A stretch of DNA of 64,000 bases from a bacterium (GCA_029945725.1 JAQSDB010000004.1:1-64000); one strand, 5' to 3'; shown: positions 17,879-26,347, numbered from the stretch's first letter. Notes: generated by a model from the sequence alone, not told the origin. Numbers and translations: made by a program.

Positions 17879-18676
17879 TTATTGTTCTCCGTTGCGAAAT
17901 GAATTCTTGTGTGCCGAAGCGGGATCAATTCCCCGCCACAGCATCTGGAAAATGGCGGGCAGGATGTGGTCAAGATCGAGCTCATCGCCCTTGACCAGCC
18001 AGGCCAGCATCAGGCCGTCAAAGAGGGCGCTCCAGAAAATGGCCGCCACCTTGGGATCGATATCGGCAGGTGCCAGACCATGCGCCTGCAGCTCTCCGGT
18101 AAACCGTGCCGAGGTTTCCCATACCTGATCGTAGAAAGTCGCCAGACGTTCACGCACATCCGGATTGCGTCCCTGGCTCAGGCATTCGAGATACAGGCGC
18201 GACCACTCCGGATCATCGGTACAGCGGCGCATGCCGGCACGAAACATGTCCGTCATGCCGATCAGGGGATCGCGCCCGCCCGCCACCAGCGCCTCCAGAT
18301 CCACCCGCAAGGGGCCGGTATGCGACTGGAAACGATGGTCCAGCAAGGCAAAGAAAAGGTCGTTCTTGCTTTTGAAATGCCAGTAGATGGCACCCTTGGT
18401 CATGCCGGCATCGGCGGCCACCTCGTCCAGCGAGGCGCGCTGAAAGCCCTTGAGGCCAAACACGCGGGCCGCGCTGGCAATAATGCGCTCGCGGGTTTCA
18501 TGGGCCGGTGTCTGCTGATAGGAGAGCAGCGCCGCAAAGTTGTCCGCAGAGCCGAGATGCTCACGCACCTCGGCCACGGAAACCCGGGCAAGCTCCGCCA
18601 CTTCCTGCAGGTCAGGAAGACGCGGAGCCTTTTGTCTGGCCGCCTCGCGCAGGGCAAGCAGCAGTTTTTCACGCAT
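17879..18676 (-). CDS. TetR-family repressor with an extra N-terminal HTH-like domain
   Basis: A 265-residue regulator. The true TetR DNA-binding domain is at about residues 60-108 (R-I-I-A-S-A-A-R-V-F through G-A-I-Y-W-H-F-K-S-K), followed by a helical ligand domain. The first 55 residues look like a second, degenerate helix-turn-helix (V-A-E-L-A-R-V-S-V-A-E-V-R), so the protein is longer than the usual 200-220. It heads the operon with the adaptor and the RND permease and probably represses it. A candidate operator lies about 45 bases upstream of its start. Confidence 0.9.
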   Translation of the reverse strand: MREKLLLALREAARQKAPRLPDLQEVAELARVSVAEVREHLGSADNFAALLSYQQTPAHETRERIIASAARVFGLKGFQRASLDEVAADAGMTKGAIYWHFKSKNDLFFALLDHRFQSHTGPLRVDLEALVAGGRDPLIGMTDMFRAGMRRCTDDPEWSRLYLECLSQGRNPDVRERLATFYDQVWETSARFTGELQAHGLAPADIDPKVAAIFWSALFDGLMLAWLVKGDELDLDHILPAIFQMLWRGIDPASAHKNSFRNGEQ

Positions 18677-18721
18677 GGGAAATGCCTTCGGGCGCCCCCT
18701 CGGAGAGGCTGCAGCTTTCTA

Positions 18722-18750
18722 GCATACCGGTAAGTATGTGTACATACGGA
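18722..18750. promoter_or_regulatory. candidate TetR operator of the efflux operon
   Basis: Overlapping inverted repeats: CATAC-N6-GTATG (18723-18738) and GTATGT-GT-ACATAC (18734-18747). Alternating GTATG/CATAC half-sites of this kind are typical of AcrR-like operators. It lies 46-75 bases upstream of the repressor start codon, where it could block the promoter. Assignment to this TetR protein is inferred from position. Confidence 0.7.
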
Positions 18751-18796
18751 ACAGTCAGGGCGGCACCGGCCTGGACCGCTGGCTGCCGGAGCCGTC

Positions 18797-18840
18797 CTGA
18801 ATCAGCAGATTAAAACAGATGTTTTAATCTGCTGATTCAG
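18797..18840. promoter_or_regulatory. 44-bp palindrome, candidate CecR-type operator
   Basis: Two perfect 20-base arms (18797-18816 and 18821-18840) around the 4-base centre AGAT. The core TTAAAACA-GA-TGTTTTAA looks like a TetR-family operator. It lies 63 bases before the CecR-like gene start, and on the other side it is about 120 bases from the efflux operon start. As RNA it would also form a long hairpin, but there is no T run. Confidence 0.8.
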
Positions 18841-18903
18841 CGGCTATGATGAGCCCGTTCCTCGCACCATGGCGAGCCCGGACCACCGGGAAAGGAGACC
18901 CCC

Positions 18904-19572
18904 ATGTACCGCATACGCCCCCTTGCCTCCATCGGCACAGACTCGAGCGCCGCCACCCGTACCGCACTGATCGAAGCGGCCGCACCGCTGTTTGCCGAGG
19001 CCGGCTTCGAGGCCACACGCACCCGCGATATCACCGACAAGGCCGGCGCCAATGTGTCGGCCATCAACTATCACTTCGGCAGCAAGATGGGGTTGTATCA
19101 GGCCGTCATCAAAAACCAGGCCGAGGAAATGCACGCCTCCTTCCCCATCGAGACCGATGCCGTACGCGGGGAAGACCCGGCCACCCGCCTGCACTGGCTG
19201 ATCCACAACCTGCTGCGCCGCGTTCTTGCGCAACACGATGATCGCCGTCTGAAGGTTTGCGTGCGTGAATTCGTGGAGCCCACTGAAGCCCTGGACTTTC
19301 TCGTGAAGGAAATCGTCAGCCAGCAGTTCGACATCATGAAGAGCGTGGTCAATGCCGTGCTGGGGCATGAAGCCAGCCCCGAAATGCTCAACCGCTTTAC
19401 CGTCAGTGTGGTCAGCCAGTGCTTTCATTACGGCATGGCCGAACCCATGTTGACGCGCCTCGGCGTGCAGGTGCCGTCTACAGACGGTGACATAAACGAA
19501 CTTGCCGAACATATTGTCAGCTTCAGTCTGGCTGGTATTGTGGCCGGCAGAAAAAACGGTCTGATGCCATGA
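18904..19572 (+). CDS. CecR/YbiH-like TetR-family regulator
   Basis: A 222-residue regulator. The TetR helix-turn-helix is at about residues 18-68 (A-L-I-E-A-A-A-P-L-F through N-Y-H-F-G-S-K), and the C-terminal part fits the DUF1956 domain of E. coli CecR (YbiH). CecR controls an adjacent HlyD/ABC export operon (ybhGFSR). Here the next gene, overlapping or closely following, encodes a short HlyD-like lipoprotein, which supports the assignment. AAGGAG stands before the ATG. The 44-bp palindrome upstream is probably its autoregulatory site. Confidence 0.87.
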   Translation: MYRIRPLASIGTDSSAATRTALIEAAAPLFAEAGFEATRTRDITDKAGANVSAINYHFGSKMGLYQAVIKNQAEEMHASFPIETDAVRGEDPATRLHWLIHNLLRRVLAQHDDRRLKVCVREFVEPTEALDFLVKEIVSQQFDIMKSVVNAVLGHEASPEMLNRFTVSVVSQCFHYGMAEPMLTRLGVQVPSTDGDINELAEHIVSFSLAGIVAGRKNGLMP

Positions 19573-19625
19573 GTATCGGACTGCGCTTCATGAATGGCAT
19601 GGTGAAAGGTATCAGGGACGGCTTT

Positions 19626-20162
19626 ATGAAAAAGCGCTGTGTATTTGCACTTCCGCTCCTGCTGGCAGGCTGCGGCGATGACCTGCCCCGCTATCTGGGC
19701 CGTGTCGATGTTGATGTGATGCGTCTGGCGCCGTCACATATCGGTCACCTGCAGCAGCTGACGGGAACGCACGCTGCCGTGATCAATGTTGTGCAAACGC
19801 TGGCGCAACTGGATGCCCCGGCAAAAGCCGCCTCCCGTGAGCGTGTCGCGACCGCTGCGCACGAACTCACGACACTCCAGCATCACACCAGCATTCGCGT
19901 TATCCGCACACAACTTGCCCTGGCCGAAAGCCGGCGCCAGTCGAATGAGCGCCACTTGCGACGCCTGAACGATACGCTGCGCAGCGGACTGGTCAGCCAG
20001 AGCGAGCTTGACCAGCAAAGAGTACTGGTCAGAGCAGAGGCCGCCCGGGTTGCAGAACTGCGCGCCGCACTGAAATCAGCCCGGCTCAGCGCTCGCAGCC
20101 AGCACCACCCGGCTGCCAACCAGACTGCCTCTGCCGACCACAGGGCGCATCAACCGGCCTGA
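19626..20162 (+). pseudogene. truncated HlyD/YbhG-like lipoprotein, probable remnant
   Basis: A 178-residue frame with a lipoprotein signal (L-L-L-A-G-C near residue 15), a degenerate first lipoyl half (G-R-V-D-V-D-V through L-A-Q-L-D) and a coiled-coil helix pair up to about residue 155. It then ends in a low-complexity Q/H/A tail without the second lipoyl half or barrel expected of a roughly 330-residue adaptor. An ATG at 19569 overlaps the regulator stop by four bases and is an alternative start. AGGGA precedes the start used here because the lipoprotein signal begins there. The ABC genes that normally follow are missing. It could be a decaying relic or a short adaptor-like protein with a new role. 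Confidence 0.6.
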
Positions 20163-20191
20163 GCCGCATTTGCGCCTCTGGCGGTGAACGC

Positions 20192-20761
20192 TTACGTCAG
20201 CAACGAGACCAGCCAGCCCGGGTGCAGGCGCCAGCCAAAGAATCCGGCCAGTCCGAACAGGACACCGAAGGACCCGGAGCCCCATGAAAAAAACAGCAAG
20301 GCCCACTTGTCCGTCAATGCCGCCACGGCTGCTACCGCCAGGGCAATAGACAAGGCGGCATCGCTCATGTCGAACTGGTCATCGTGAAAATTCAGGGCGT
20401 CATATTCTGCTTCATGCGCCCTGGCTTGCGCCTCAATCGCCAGCCCTTCTTTTTCATAGCGTGCAATCTCTGCCGCCAGCAGCTTCTGCTCGGCTTCAAG
20501 GGTCTGTGCCCTGGCCATGCCGGTAGTCGCCAGAAGATTGGCCATGCGCAAAGAGCTCTCGGCCAGGTGCAGCTTGATCTTCTTTGACTGGTACTGGGAC
20601 CAGGAATCAACGGCATCCGATTTTGCCTGCTGCATGGCCTGAACCATGTTGTCGTCCTTGATTTTGCAAATCGCCATAAAGACCGACAGGATGACGACCG
20701 TAATGGCCACCATGCTGTTAAGCCGGTTCTTTTTTTCGGCAGCGCCGATTTCAATGTCCAT
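20192..20761 (-). CDS. DUF4337-like membrane protein
   Basis: A 189-residue protein with one N-terminal membrane segment (about 17-35), a long charged helical region (about 45-130, with W-S-Q-Y-Q-S-K-K-I-K) and two hydrophobic segments at the C-terminus. This layout and the Y-Q-x-K-x-I-K block match the DUF4337 family, whose function is unknown. The start at 20761 has GAGGA at good spacing; an in-frame ATG lies five codons upstream. It is convergent with the HlyD-like remnant. Confidence 0.75.
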   Translation of the reverse strand: MDIEIGAAEKKNRLNSMVAITVVILSVFMAICKIKDDNMVQAMQQAKSDAVDSWSQYQSKKIKLHLAESSLRMANLLATTGMARAQTLEAEQKLLAAEIARYEKEGLAIEAQARAHEAEYDALNFHDDQFDMSDAALSIALAVAAVAALTDKWALLFFSWGSGSFGVLFGLAGFFGWRLHPGWLVSLLT

Positions 20762-20860
20762 GCATTCCTCGCTCAATCTGCAAAAATTCGTTCTGTACGG
20801 TTTCCGGGTTTCGCCATCCTTTTAACGCAAGAGAATGCCGCCTCAGACCGGCAATGCAGC

Positions 20861-21328
20861 TTATGCCCGCCAAATTGCATAAGCCCCTTCCAGCGAGGCG
20901 GCTTCACCGCCGGCATCGGCCAGACTGATGCGCAAGGATATTTTTCCCTTGCCTTTTTGTGTGATGGCGGCGCGCAGTGCCTCGCACTCCCCTGCTGCAG
21001 GCAGGCTCACCGTTGCGGTGAAATCGCCGGTCAGGGGTTTGGGAAACCTGAAATGCGCATCGTAAATGGCAACCCGGCAAGGACCGGTTTCCTGGCCAGC
21101 CCACAGGGTCAGCAAACACCAGCCGGTAATATTGCCCAGCGCCGTGATGCTGCCCGCAAAAGCAGTGCCCTTGTCGTTGAAATTGGCAGCAAGGGGAACG
21201 CCCAGCACCAGCGTGCGGCCATCAAAACTTTTCGCTGTCAGCTGCATGGCGGCCGTAAGCGGAATTTCCGTACGGACACGCTCGATCAGCGCAACGGCAC
21301 TGCCCTGAAAATCCTGTGGCTCGCTCAT
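20861..21328 (-). CDS. YiiD C-terminal-like hotdog thioesterase domain protein
   Basis: A 155-residue protein resembling the putative thioesterase domain of YiiD. The hotdog helix region is N-D-K-G-T-A-F-A-G-S-I, followed by strand-rich sections with H-F-R-F-P-K-P. It probably hydrolyses an acyl-CoA or acyl-ACP. Its ATG overlaps the stop codon of the nitroreductase gene by four bases (ATGA at 21325-21328), so it is translationally coupled as the third gene of a flavoenzyme operon. Confidence 0.75.
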   Translation of the reverse strand: MSEPQDFQGSAVALIERVRTEIPLTAAMQLTAKSFDGRTLVLGVPLAANFNDKGTAFAGSITALGNITGWCLLTLWAGQETGPCRVAIYDAHFRFPKPLTGDFTATVSLPAAGECEALRAAITQKGKGKISLRISLADAGGEAASLEGAYAIWRA

Positions 21329-21885
21329 CCCTGCCACGCCGAAACAAAATCAGCAACGGACAGAGGCGTTATTTTCCGCGGCTCGGCAGAAGCGGTGCCG
21401 ACATACACAAAACCGGCAATGCTTTCATGCGCCGCCACACCCAGGCCTTTTTTCAGATGCGGATTTCCGGTAATCGAACCGCTGCGCCACATGCTGGCAA
21501 ACCCCTGATCGTGCAGCGCCAGCAAAAAATTCTGCACCGCTGCTCCCATGGACAACAGCTGCTCTTCCGGCGGCGCTTTCGGATCATCCTTGTACACCGT
21601 GATGGCGACGACAATCATCGGCGCGCGAAACGGCATTTTCTGCAAACGATCGATCACCTCAGGCGTTAAATCCGCGGTTTCCGCCAGCGAGGCCGCGACA
21701 AGAAGCTCGCCGAGTTTTTGCAGGCCCTCGCCTTCAATCACCAGATAGCGCCAGGGCCGCAGCACGCGATGATCCGGTGCGCGCAGGGCGCAGGCAAACG
21801 CCTTGTTTAAAACCTCGGGGCCGGGAGCCGGAAACCCCAGCTTGCCTTGCGAGGTGCGCGTCAGCATGGCATCGAGCGTATTCAT
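21325..21885 (-). CDS. nitroreductase-family FMN oxidoreductase (YdjA-like)
   Basis: A 186-residue short nitroreductase of the YdjA type, which binds FMN and uses NAD(P)H. The family start R-T-S-Q-G-K-L and the block A-P-D-H-R-V-L-R-P-W-R-Y are present, as is the C-terminal glycine-rich K-K-G-L-G-V-A-A-H-E. It overlaps the upstream nitronate monooxygenase-like gene by ATGA (21882-21885) and the downstream thioesterase in the same way. The natural substrate is not known. Confidence 0.88.
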   Translation of the reverse strand: MNTLDAMLTRTSQGKLGFPAPGPEVLNKAFACALRAPDHRVLRPWRYLVIEGEGLQKLGELLVAASLAETADLTPEVIDRLQKMPFRAPMIVVAITVYKDDPKAPPEEQLLSMGAAVQNFLLALHDQGFASMWRSGSITGNPHLKKGLGVAAHESIAGFVYVGTASAEPRKITPLSVADFVSAWQG

Positions 21886-22958
21886 ACCGTCTCCTGCAGA
21901 GCCGGTTCTGCTGTTGTTTTCACATCCGCCTGCGCATTGATGTTTTTCAGCGCGGTGTCTGCTTCTGCCAGCACGCGCTGCATGATTTCCGGCACGCCCA
22001 TCACCTCGTGCACCAGCCCCTGTGCCTGCCCGATCAGCTGCACGCCGTTGACATGGTCGCCGTCAATGATGGCCTTGCGGATCTCGCCGGTGGCCGCGCC
22101 GAAATAGGCCAGCTTCAGGGTTTCGGTAAAACCGTTGCTGAACACTTCGCGCAGCAGGCCGAACAGGGGCCGGCCGGAATCACGGGCTGCGCCCAGTGCC
22201 TTGAACAGCGCACGCCACAGCGTCAGCGGTTTCGCCATGCGTTTTTCCGAGGTCGGTGTTTTCATGACGCGACAGGGCATGCTGTCGAAGTTGGCCGAGT
22301 AAATGGTTTCACTTTCGGTTTTTTCGACAATCATTTTTTTGGTCACGGCATGCACCGGACTTTCTTTCGACGTGGCAAAACGGGTGCCCATGGCAATCGC
22401 ATCGGCACCCAGCGCCAGCGCCGCCACCAGGCCGCCGCCGCTGGCAAAACCACCGGTGGCAATCAGCGGCAGCGTAGTGACCTGGCGGATGGCCGGCACC
22501 AGCACCAGCGAAGTCACGTCCCCGCCGTGGGCGGCGGCCTCATGGCCCGTCACCAGCAAGGCATCAACACCGGCCCGCTCTGCCGCCAGCGCATGTTTGG
22601 CCGTGACGACCGTGGCAATCACCTTGCCGCCATAGGCGTGCACGCGCGCACAAATCCAGTCGCCCTTGCCGAGCGAGAAATTGATGACCGGTACTTTTTC
22701 GGCAATGGCGATTTCCGCATTCTGCGTGGCGCCCGGCATGATGAGGGCGACGCCGACGCCGAAGGGCTTGTCGGTCAGCGCACGGGTGCGGCGGATTTCC
22801 TCCCGGGTTTCCTCGGGCGTGAGATGGCCCACCGCCAGGATGCCGAGGCCGCCGGCATTGCTGACAGCCGCCACCAGCGCGGCATTGGAGACATAAGTCA
22901 TGCCGGGGCAGAACACCGGATGGCGGATGCCGAAAAGCCGTGTGATACGGGTCTGCAT
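21882..22958 (-). CDS. nitronate monooxygenase-family flavoprotein
   Basis: A 358-residue FMN-dependent TIM-barrel enzyme of the 2-nitropropane dioxygenase / nitronate monooxygenase family, also related to FabK. Visible blocks are P-V-F-C-P-G-M near the N-terminus, G-H-E-A-A-A-H-G-G-D with the likely catalytic histidine, and G-G-F-A-S-G-G-G-L and A-D-A-I-A-M-G-T-R-F for phosphate binding. The start at 22958 has GGAGA before it. It heads a three-gene operon with 4-base overlaps and is divergent from the acyl-CoA dehydrogenase pair, so it may act on lipid-derived compounds (inference). Confidence 0.87.
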   Translation of the reverse strand: MQTRITRLFGIRHPVFCPGMTYVSNAALVAAVSNAGGLGILAVGHLTPEETREEIRRTRALTDKPFGVGVALIMPGATQNAEIAIAEKVPVINFSLGKGDWICARVHAYGGKVIATVVTAKHALAAERAGVDALLVTGHEAAAHGGDVTSLVLVPAIRQVTTLPLIATGGFASGGGLVAALALGADAIAMGTRFATSKESPVHAVTKKMIVEKTESETIYSANFDSMPCRVMKTPTSEKRMAKPLTLWRALFKALGAARDSGRPLFGLLREVFSNGFTETLKLAYFGAATGEIRKAIIDGDHVNGVQLIGQAQGLVHEVMGVPEIMQRVLAEADTALKNINAQADVKTTAEPALQETV

Positions 22959-23121
22959 GGTGAAGTCTCCAGCGCAAAAAGCGGACAAGGAGGCGATTCT
23001 ACCTTTGTTGCCGCTCATGTGAATGGTCAGTCTGCTTGATCGTTTATGTCATAAAATTCGACCGGCCAGGCTCCTATGATCGGCACTCAGTCCTGCAGCC
23101 CACTACAAGAGAACAGACCGA

Positions 23122-24327
23122 ATGGATCTTCATGTTCCCGCTGAAGAAGGCACTTTCCGCGAGGAAGTCCGTGCCTTTCTCGCCGCCAGCCTCACACCCG
23201 AGATGCGCGAAGCCGGCCGTCTGGCCACCTCGGTGTTTGCCGAGCCCGCCCTCGCCATGGCCTGGCAAAAAATCCTGCACCAGCGTGGCTGGGCCGCGCC
23301 GCACTGGCCGAAAGAGTACGGCGGTGCCGGCTGGAGCGTGTCGCAACGCGCCATTTTTGCCGAGGAGCTGATCCGCGCCGAAGCTCCGCCGCTGATTCCC
23401 ATGGGCCTGCTGATGTGCGGCCCCATGCTGATCGGCTGCGGCACGCCGGAACAAAAAGCGCATTACCTGCCGCGCATCCTCAACGGCGAGGATTTCTGGT
23501 GCCAGGGCTATTCCGAGCCCGGTGCCGGCTCCGACCTGGCATCCCTGCAAACCTTTGCGGCCAGCGATGGCGATGACTATGTCATCAACGGCACCAAGAT
23601 CTGGACCACCTACGCCATGCACGCAAACATGATGTTTGCCCTGGTGCGCACCAACCGCGAGGTAAAACCGCAGGCCGGCATCACCTTCCTGCTGATCGAC
23701 ATGAACACGCCGGGCATCCGGATTGATCCCATCGTCGGGCTCGATGAAATTCCCGAACAGTGCCAGGTGTTTTTCGACAATGTGCGCGTACCGAAAGCCA
23801 ACCGCATCGGCGCGGAAAACCAGGGCTGGACCGTTGCCAAATACCTGCTCATGTTCGAACGCGGCGGCAATGAATACGCCCCCGCCCTCGGCATACAGCT
23901 GGAAAAGGTGAAGCAGCTCGCGGCGCGCCAGAGCATCGACGGCACGCACAACCTCATGCAGGACGAGATTTTCCGCCACAAGGTGGCGCAGACAGAAATC
24001 GATGTGCTGGCGCTGAAATTCACCGAAAACCGCATCAAGTCCGCTCTCGGTGCCGGCAAGGACCCGGGCGCGCTGTCGTCGATGACAAAAATTCTCGGCA
24101 CCGAGTTGTGGCAGAAAATCACCGAGCTCGCCATCGAGGCGCTGGGAACCCAGGCGCTGATCTGGCAGCCCGAGGCCATCGTGCCGGGTGCCGGCATTGA
24201 GCCGGTGGGCCCGGAATACGCCACCACCGCCATGGCACGCTATCTCAACACGCGCGCCACCTCGATTTACGGCGGCTCCAACGAAGTGCAGCGCGGCATC
24301 ATCGCCAAGCTGGTGCTCGGGCTTTAA
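23122..24327 (+). CDS. acyl-CoA dehydrogenase, large (PimC-like) subunit
   Basis: A 401-residue FAD-dependent acyl-CoA dehydrogenase. The signature Y-S-E-P-G-A-G-S-D-L lies near residue 133, and the C-terminal block reads S-I-Y-G-G-S-N-E-V-Q. In that block the glutamate of the usual Y-E-G-T motif is replaced by glycine, so the catalytic base may lie elsewhere, possibly in F-E-R-G-G-N-E near residue 252. It is followed after 62 bases by a second, shorter dehydrogenase. Such pairs (PimC/PimD, FadE28/29) form alpha2beta2 enzymes for long or bulky acyl-CoAs. Confidence 0.9.
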   Translation: MDLHVPAEEGTFREEVRAFLAASLTPEMREAGRLATSVFAEPALAMAWQKILHQRGWAAPHWPKEYGGAGWSVSQRAIFAEELIRAEAPPLIPMGLLMCGPMLIGCGTPEQKAHYLPRILNGEDFWCQGYSEPGAGSDLASLQTFAASDGDDYVINGTKIWTTYAMHANMMFALVRTNREVKPQAGITFLLIDMNTPGIRIDPIVGLDEIPEQCQVFFDNVRVPKANRIGAENQGWTVAKYLLMFERGGNEYAPALGIQLEKVKQLAARQSIDGTHNLMQDEIFRHKVAQTEIDVLALKFTENRIKSALGAGKDPGALSSMTKILGTELWQKITELAIEALGTQALIWQPEAIVPGAGIEPVGPEYATTAMARYLNTRATSIYGGSNEVQRGIIAKLVLGL

Positions 24328-24338
24328 AAAAACCATTC

Positions 24339-24359
24339 GCGCCGGCACCGTGCCGGCGC
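24339..24359 (+). repeat. perfect GC-rich stem-loop between the two dehydrogenase genes
   Basis: Arms GCGCCGGCAC and GTGCCGGCGC around one base, just after the first stop codon. There is no T run, so it may adjust mRNA stability or the ratio of the two subunits rather than end transcription. Confidence 0.6.
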
Positions 24360-24389
24360 AACCATCTCTTTTTAAGAGCGAGAAAAATC

Positions 24390-25517
24390 ATGGATTTTTC
24401 CCTGAATGATGAGCAGAAACAGCTGAGCGATTCCGTGGGCAAATTCGTCAAGGGCAGTTACGACTTCGAAAAACGCCGCCAGATCATCAAAAAGCATGAC
24501 AGCCTTGATCCCGCCATCTGGCAGCAGTTCGCCGAGCTCGGCTGGCTGTCACTGCCCTTCGCCGAAGACGATGGCGGCATCGGCGGCACGCTGATCGACA
24601 CCATGGTCCTGCTGGAGGAATGTGGCAAAGGCCTTGTTGTCGAGCCCTTCATTCCCACCGTGGTACTCGGCGGCGGCTTTATCCGCCGCGGCACGCCGGC
24701 ACAGAAATCACGCTATCTGCCGGCATTGATGGCCGGCACGCTGCAGGCCGCCTTTGCCGTGCAGGAATACGAGCAGACCTTCAGCCTTGCCACCACCGCC
24801 GCCACCGCCACCGCCACGGCAGACGGCGACTGTTACGTGCTGAACGGCCACAAATCCGTCGTACTCAACGGTGATCGTGCCGATGTCTGTGTGGTGCTGG
24901 CGCGCACCGCCGGCAACCCCGGCCAGGAAGACGGGCTCACCCTGTTTCTCGTCGACACCGATACGCCAGGCGTGCAGCGCACCGGCCACCGTCTGGTGGA
25001 CAACACGCGCGCGGCCGACATCCGTTTCGACAATGTACGGATTGCCCATGAAAACATTCTGGGTGAATTGCATCAGGGCGCCGCACTGGCCCGCACCGTG
25101 ATCAATGAAGCCATTCTCGCGCTCGCCGCCGAAGCCACCGGCATTCTCTCCGTGCTGCTCTACAGCACGGTTGAATACACAAAAACGCGCAAGCAGTTCG
25201 GCGTCGCCATCGGCAGCTTCCAGGTGCTGCAGCATCGCATGACGAACATGTTCATCGCCCATGAACAAACGCGTTCGCTGCTGCTGTGCGCCACCCTGAA
25301 AATGCACGAAGGCCACAGCGATGCCGGCAAGGCCGTGCATGCGCTCAAGGCCCAGCTGGGCCGTGCCGGCCGCCTGCTCGGGCAGGAAGCCATACAGCTG
25401 CACGGCGGCATGGGCATGACGGATGAAATGCCCATCGGTCATTACTTCAAGCGCATCACTGCGATAGACGCCCTGTTCGGCAATGCCGACCAGCACACCC
25501 GCGCCTTCGCGGCATAA
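24390..25517 (+). CDS. acyl-CoA dehydrogenase, small (PimD-like) subunit
   Basis: A 375-residue acyl-CoA dehydrogenase homologue. It has the N-terminal helical domain, a central beta-domain and the C-terminal helical domain, with G-A-A-L-A-R-T-V-I-N-E-A in helix G and H-G-G-M-G-M-T-D-E near 345. The usual Y-E-G-T block is replaced by A-I-D-A-L-F-G-N-A-D-Q, as in the small subunits of paired dehydrogenases. An A-T-rich threonine/alanine stretch sits near residue 135. It is translated from the same mRNA as the gene before it, and a bidirectional terminator follows. Confidence 0.88.
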   Translation: MDFSLNDEQKQLSDSVGKFVKGSYDFEKRRQIIKKHDSLDPAIWQQFAELGWLSLPFAEDDGGIGGTLIDTMVLLEECGKGLVVEPFIPTVVLGGGFIRRGTPAQKSRYLPALMAGTLQAAFAVQEYEQTFSLATTAATATATADGDCYVLNGHKSVVLNGDRADVCVVLARTAGNPGQEDGLTLFLVDTDTPGVQRTGHRLVDNTRAADIRFDNVRIAHENILGELHQGAALARTVINEAILALAAEATGILSVLLYSTVEYTKTRKQFGVAIGSFQVLQHRMTNMFIAHEQTRSLLLCATLKMHEGHSDAGKAVHALKAQLGRAGRLLGQEAIQLHGGMGMTDEMPIGHYFKRITAIDALFGNADQHTRAFAA

Positions 25518-25540
25518 GACAAAACGGAAACCCGTGACAT

Positions 25541-25570
25541 GAAAAAGCCCGGAATGATCCGGGCTTTTTC
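25541..25570. terminator. bidirectional terminator
   Basis: Perfect 13-bp arms (25541-25553 with 25558-25570), loop ATGA, with A and T runs at the outer ends. It lies 23 bases after the dehydrogenase stop. It can also stop transcription coming from yceI on the other strand. Confidence 0.92.
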
Positions 25571-25666
25571 ATGGGTGCTTTTTGCGGGGGCTCATTGCAG
25601 AGGCCCTGTCACGAAAACCCCTTCACGCAGGGCAAGCCGTGCAGGGGACGTTAAATTCACCGGAGC

Positions 25667-26347
25667 CTATTTTTTGGCCGCATCGGCCTTCTGCTTGTCC
25701 AGCATTTTCTGGAAGGCCACCGCTTCAATGGCTTCAACCGTGATGGTCACGTCCAGCTCGTCACTCACCATGGGCACGAACTTGTCGATGCCGAATGCCG
25801 AGCGTTTGAGACGCGTGGTCGCATTGAAACCCGCCGCATCGGCATTCTCATAGAAAGGATGCGGGCCGGCCTTGTTGAGCGTTGCCTGCAGCACCACCGG
25901 CTTGCTGATCCCGTTCACGGTCAGCTCGCCCAGCAACTGGAAGGTTTTCTTCTTTTTGTCCAGAGCCTTGATGCCCGTGCTCTTGAAGGTGACACCGGGA
26001 AATTCCTTTGACTTGAAGTAGTCACCCGAATCAATGAGATGCTCGTTCAGCAAGGGCACATGCGTATCCAGGCTCTTCACCGGCATGGTCACGCTGACCG
26101 ATGATTTTTCCGGATGCGTCTGGTTACCCATGATGGTGCCGTTCACCTGCGTGAAATCCGCCATCGGATTGGAGAAGCCGACATGGCTCCAGGAAAAATG
26201 CACGAAGCTGTGGGCAGGATCAATCGTGTAGTTCACCACCTTGTCCGTCGCAGCCTTGTCCGTCACTGTTTTGTCGGCCACGGCCATGGCTGAAGCCGAA
26301 GCACCGGCCAGCAGGGCCGCAACCAGTATCTGTCGAATCAGTTTCAT
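25667..26347 (-). CDS. YceI-family periplasmic lipid-binding protein
   Basis: A 226-residue exported protein. A signal peptide ends around A-S-A-M-A-V-A at residue 23, and a YceI beta-barrel follows (about 40-205, opening Y-T-I-D-P-A-H-S-F-V-H-F and holding G-E-L-T-V-N-G-I-S-K-P-V). Family members bind polyisoprenoid or amphiphilic lipids in the periplasm. An odd feature is the T-D-K repeat between signal peptide and barrel (K-T-V-T-D-K-A-A-T-D-K-V). AGGAGG-like sequence precedes the ATG. Confidence 0.93.
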   Translation of the reverse strand: MKLIRQILVAALLAGASASAMAVADKTVTDKAATDKVVNYTIDPAHSFVHFSWSHVGFSNPMADFTQVNGTIMGNQTHPEKSSVSVTMPVKSLDTHVPLLNEHLIDSGDYFKSKEFPGVTFKSTGIKALDKKKKTFQLLGELTVNGISKPVVLQATLNKAGPHPFYENADAAGFNATTRLKRSAFGIDKFVPMVSDELDVTITVEAIEAVAFQKMLDKQKADAAKK

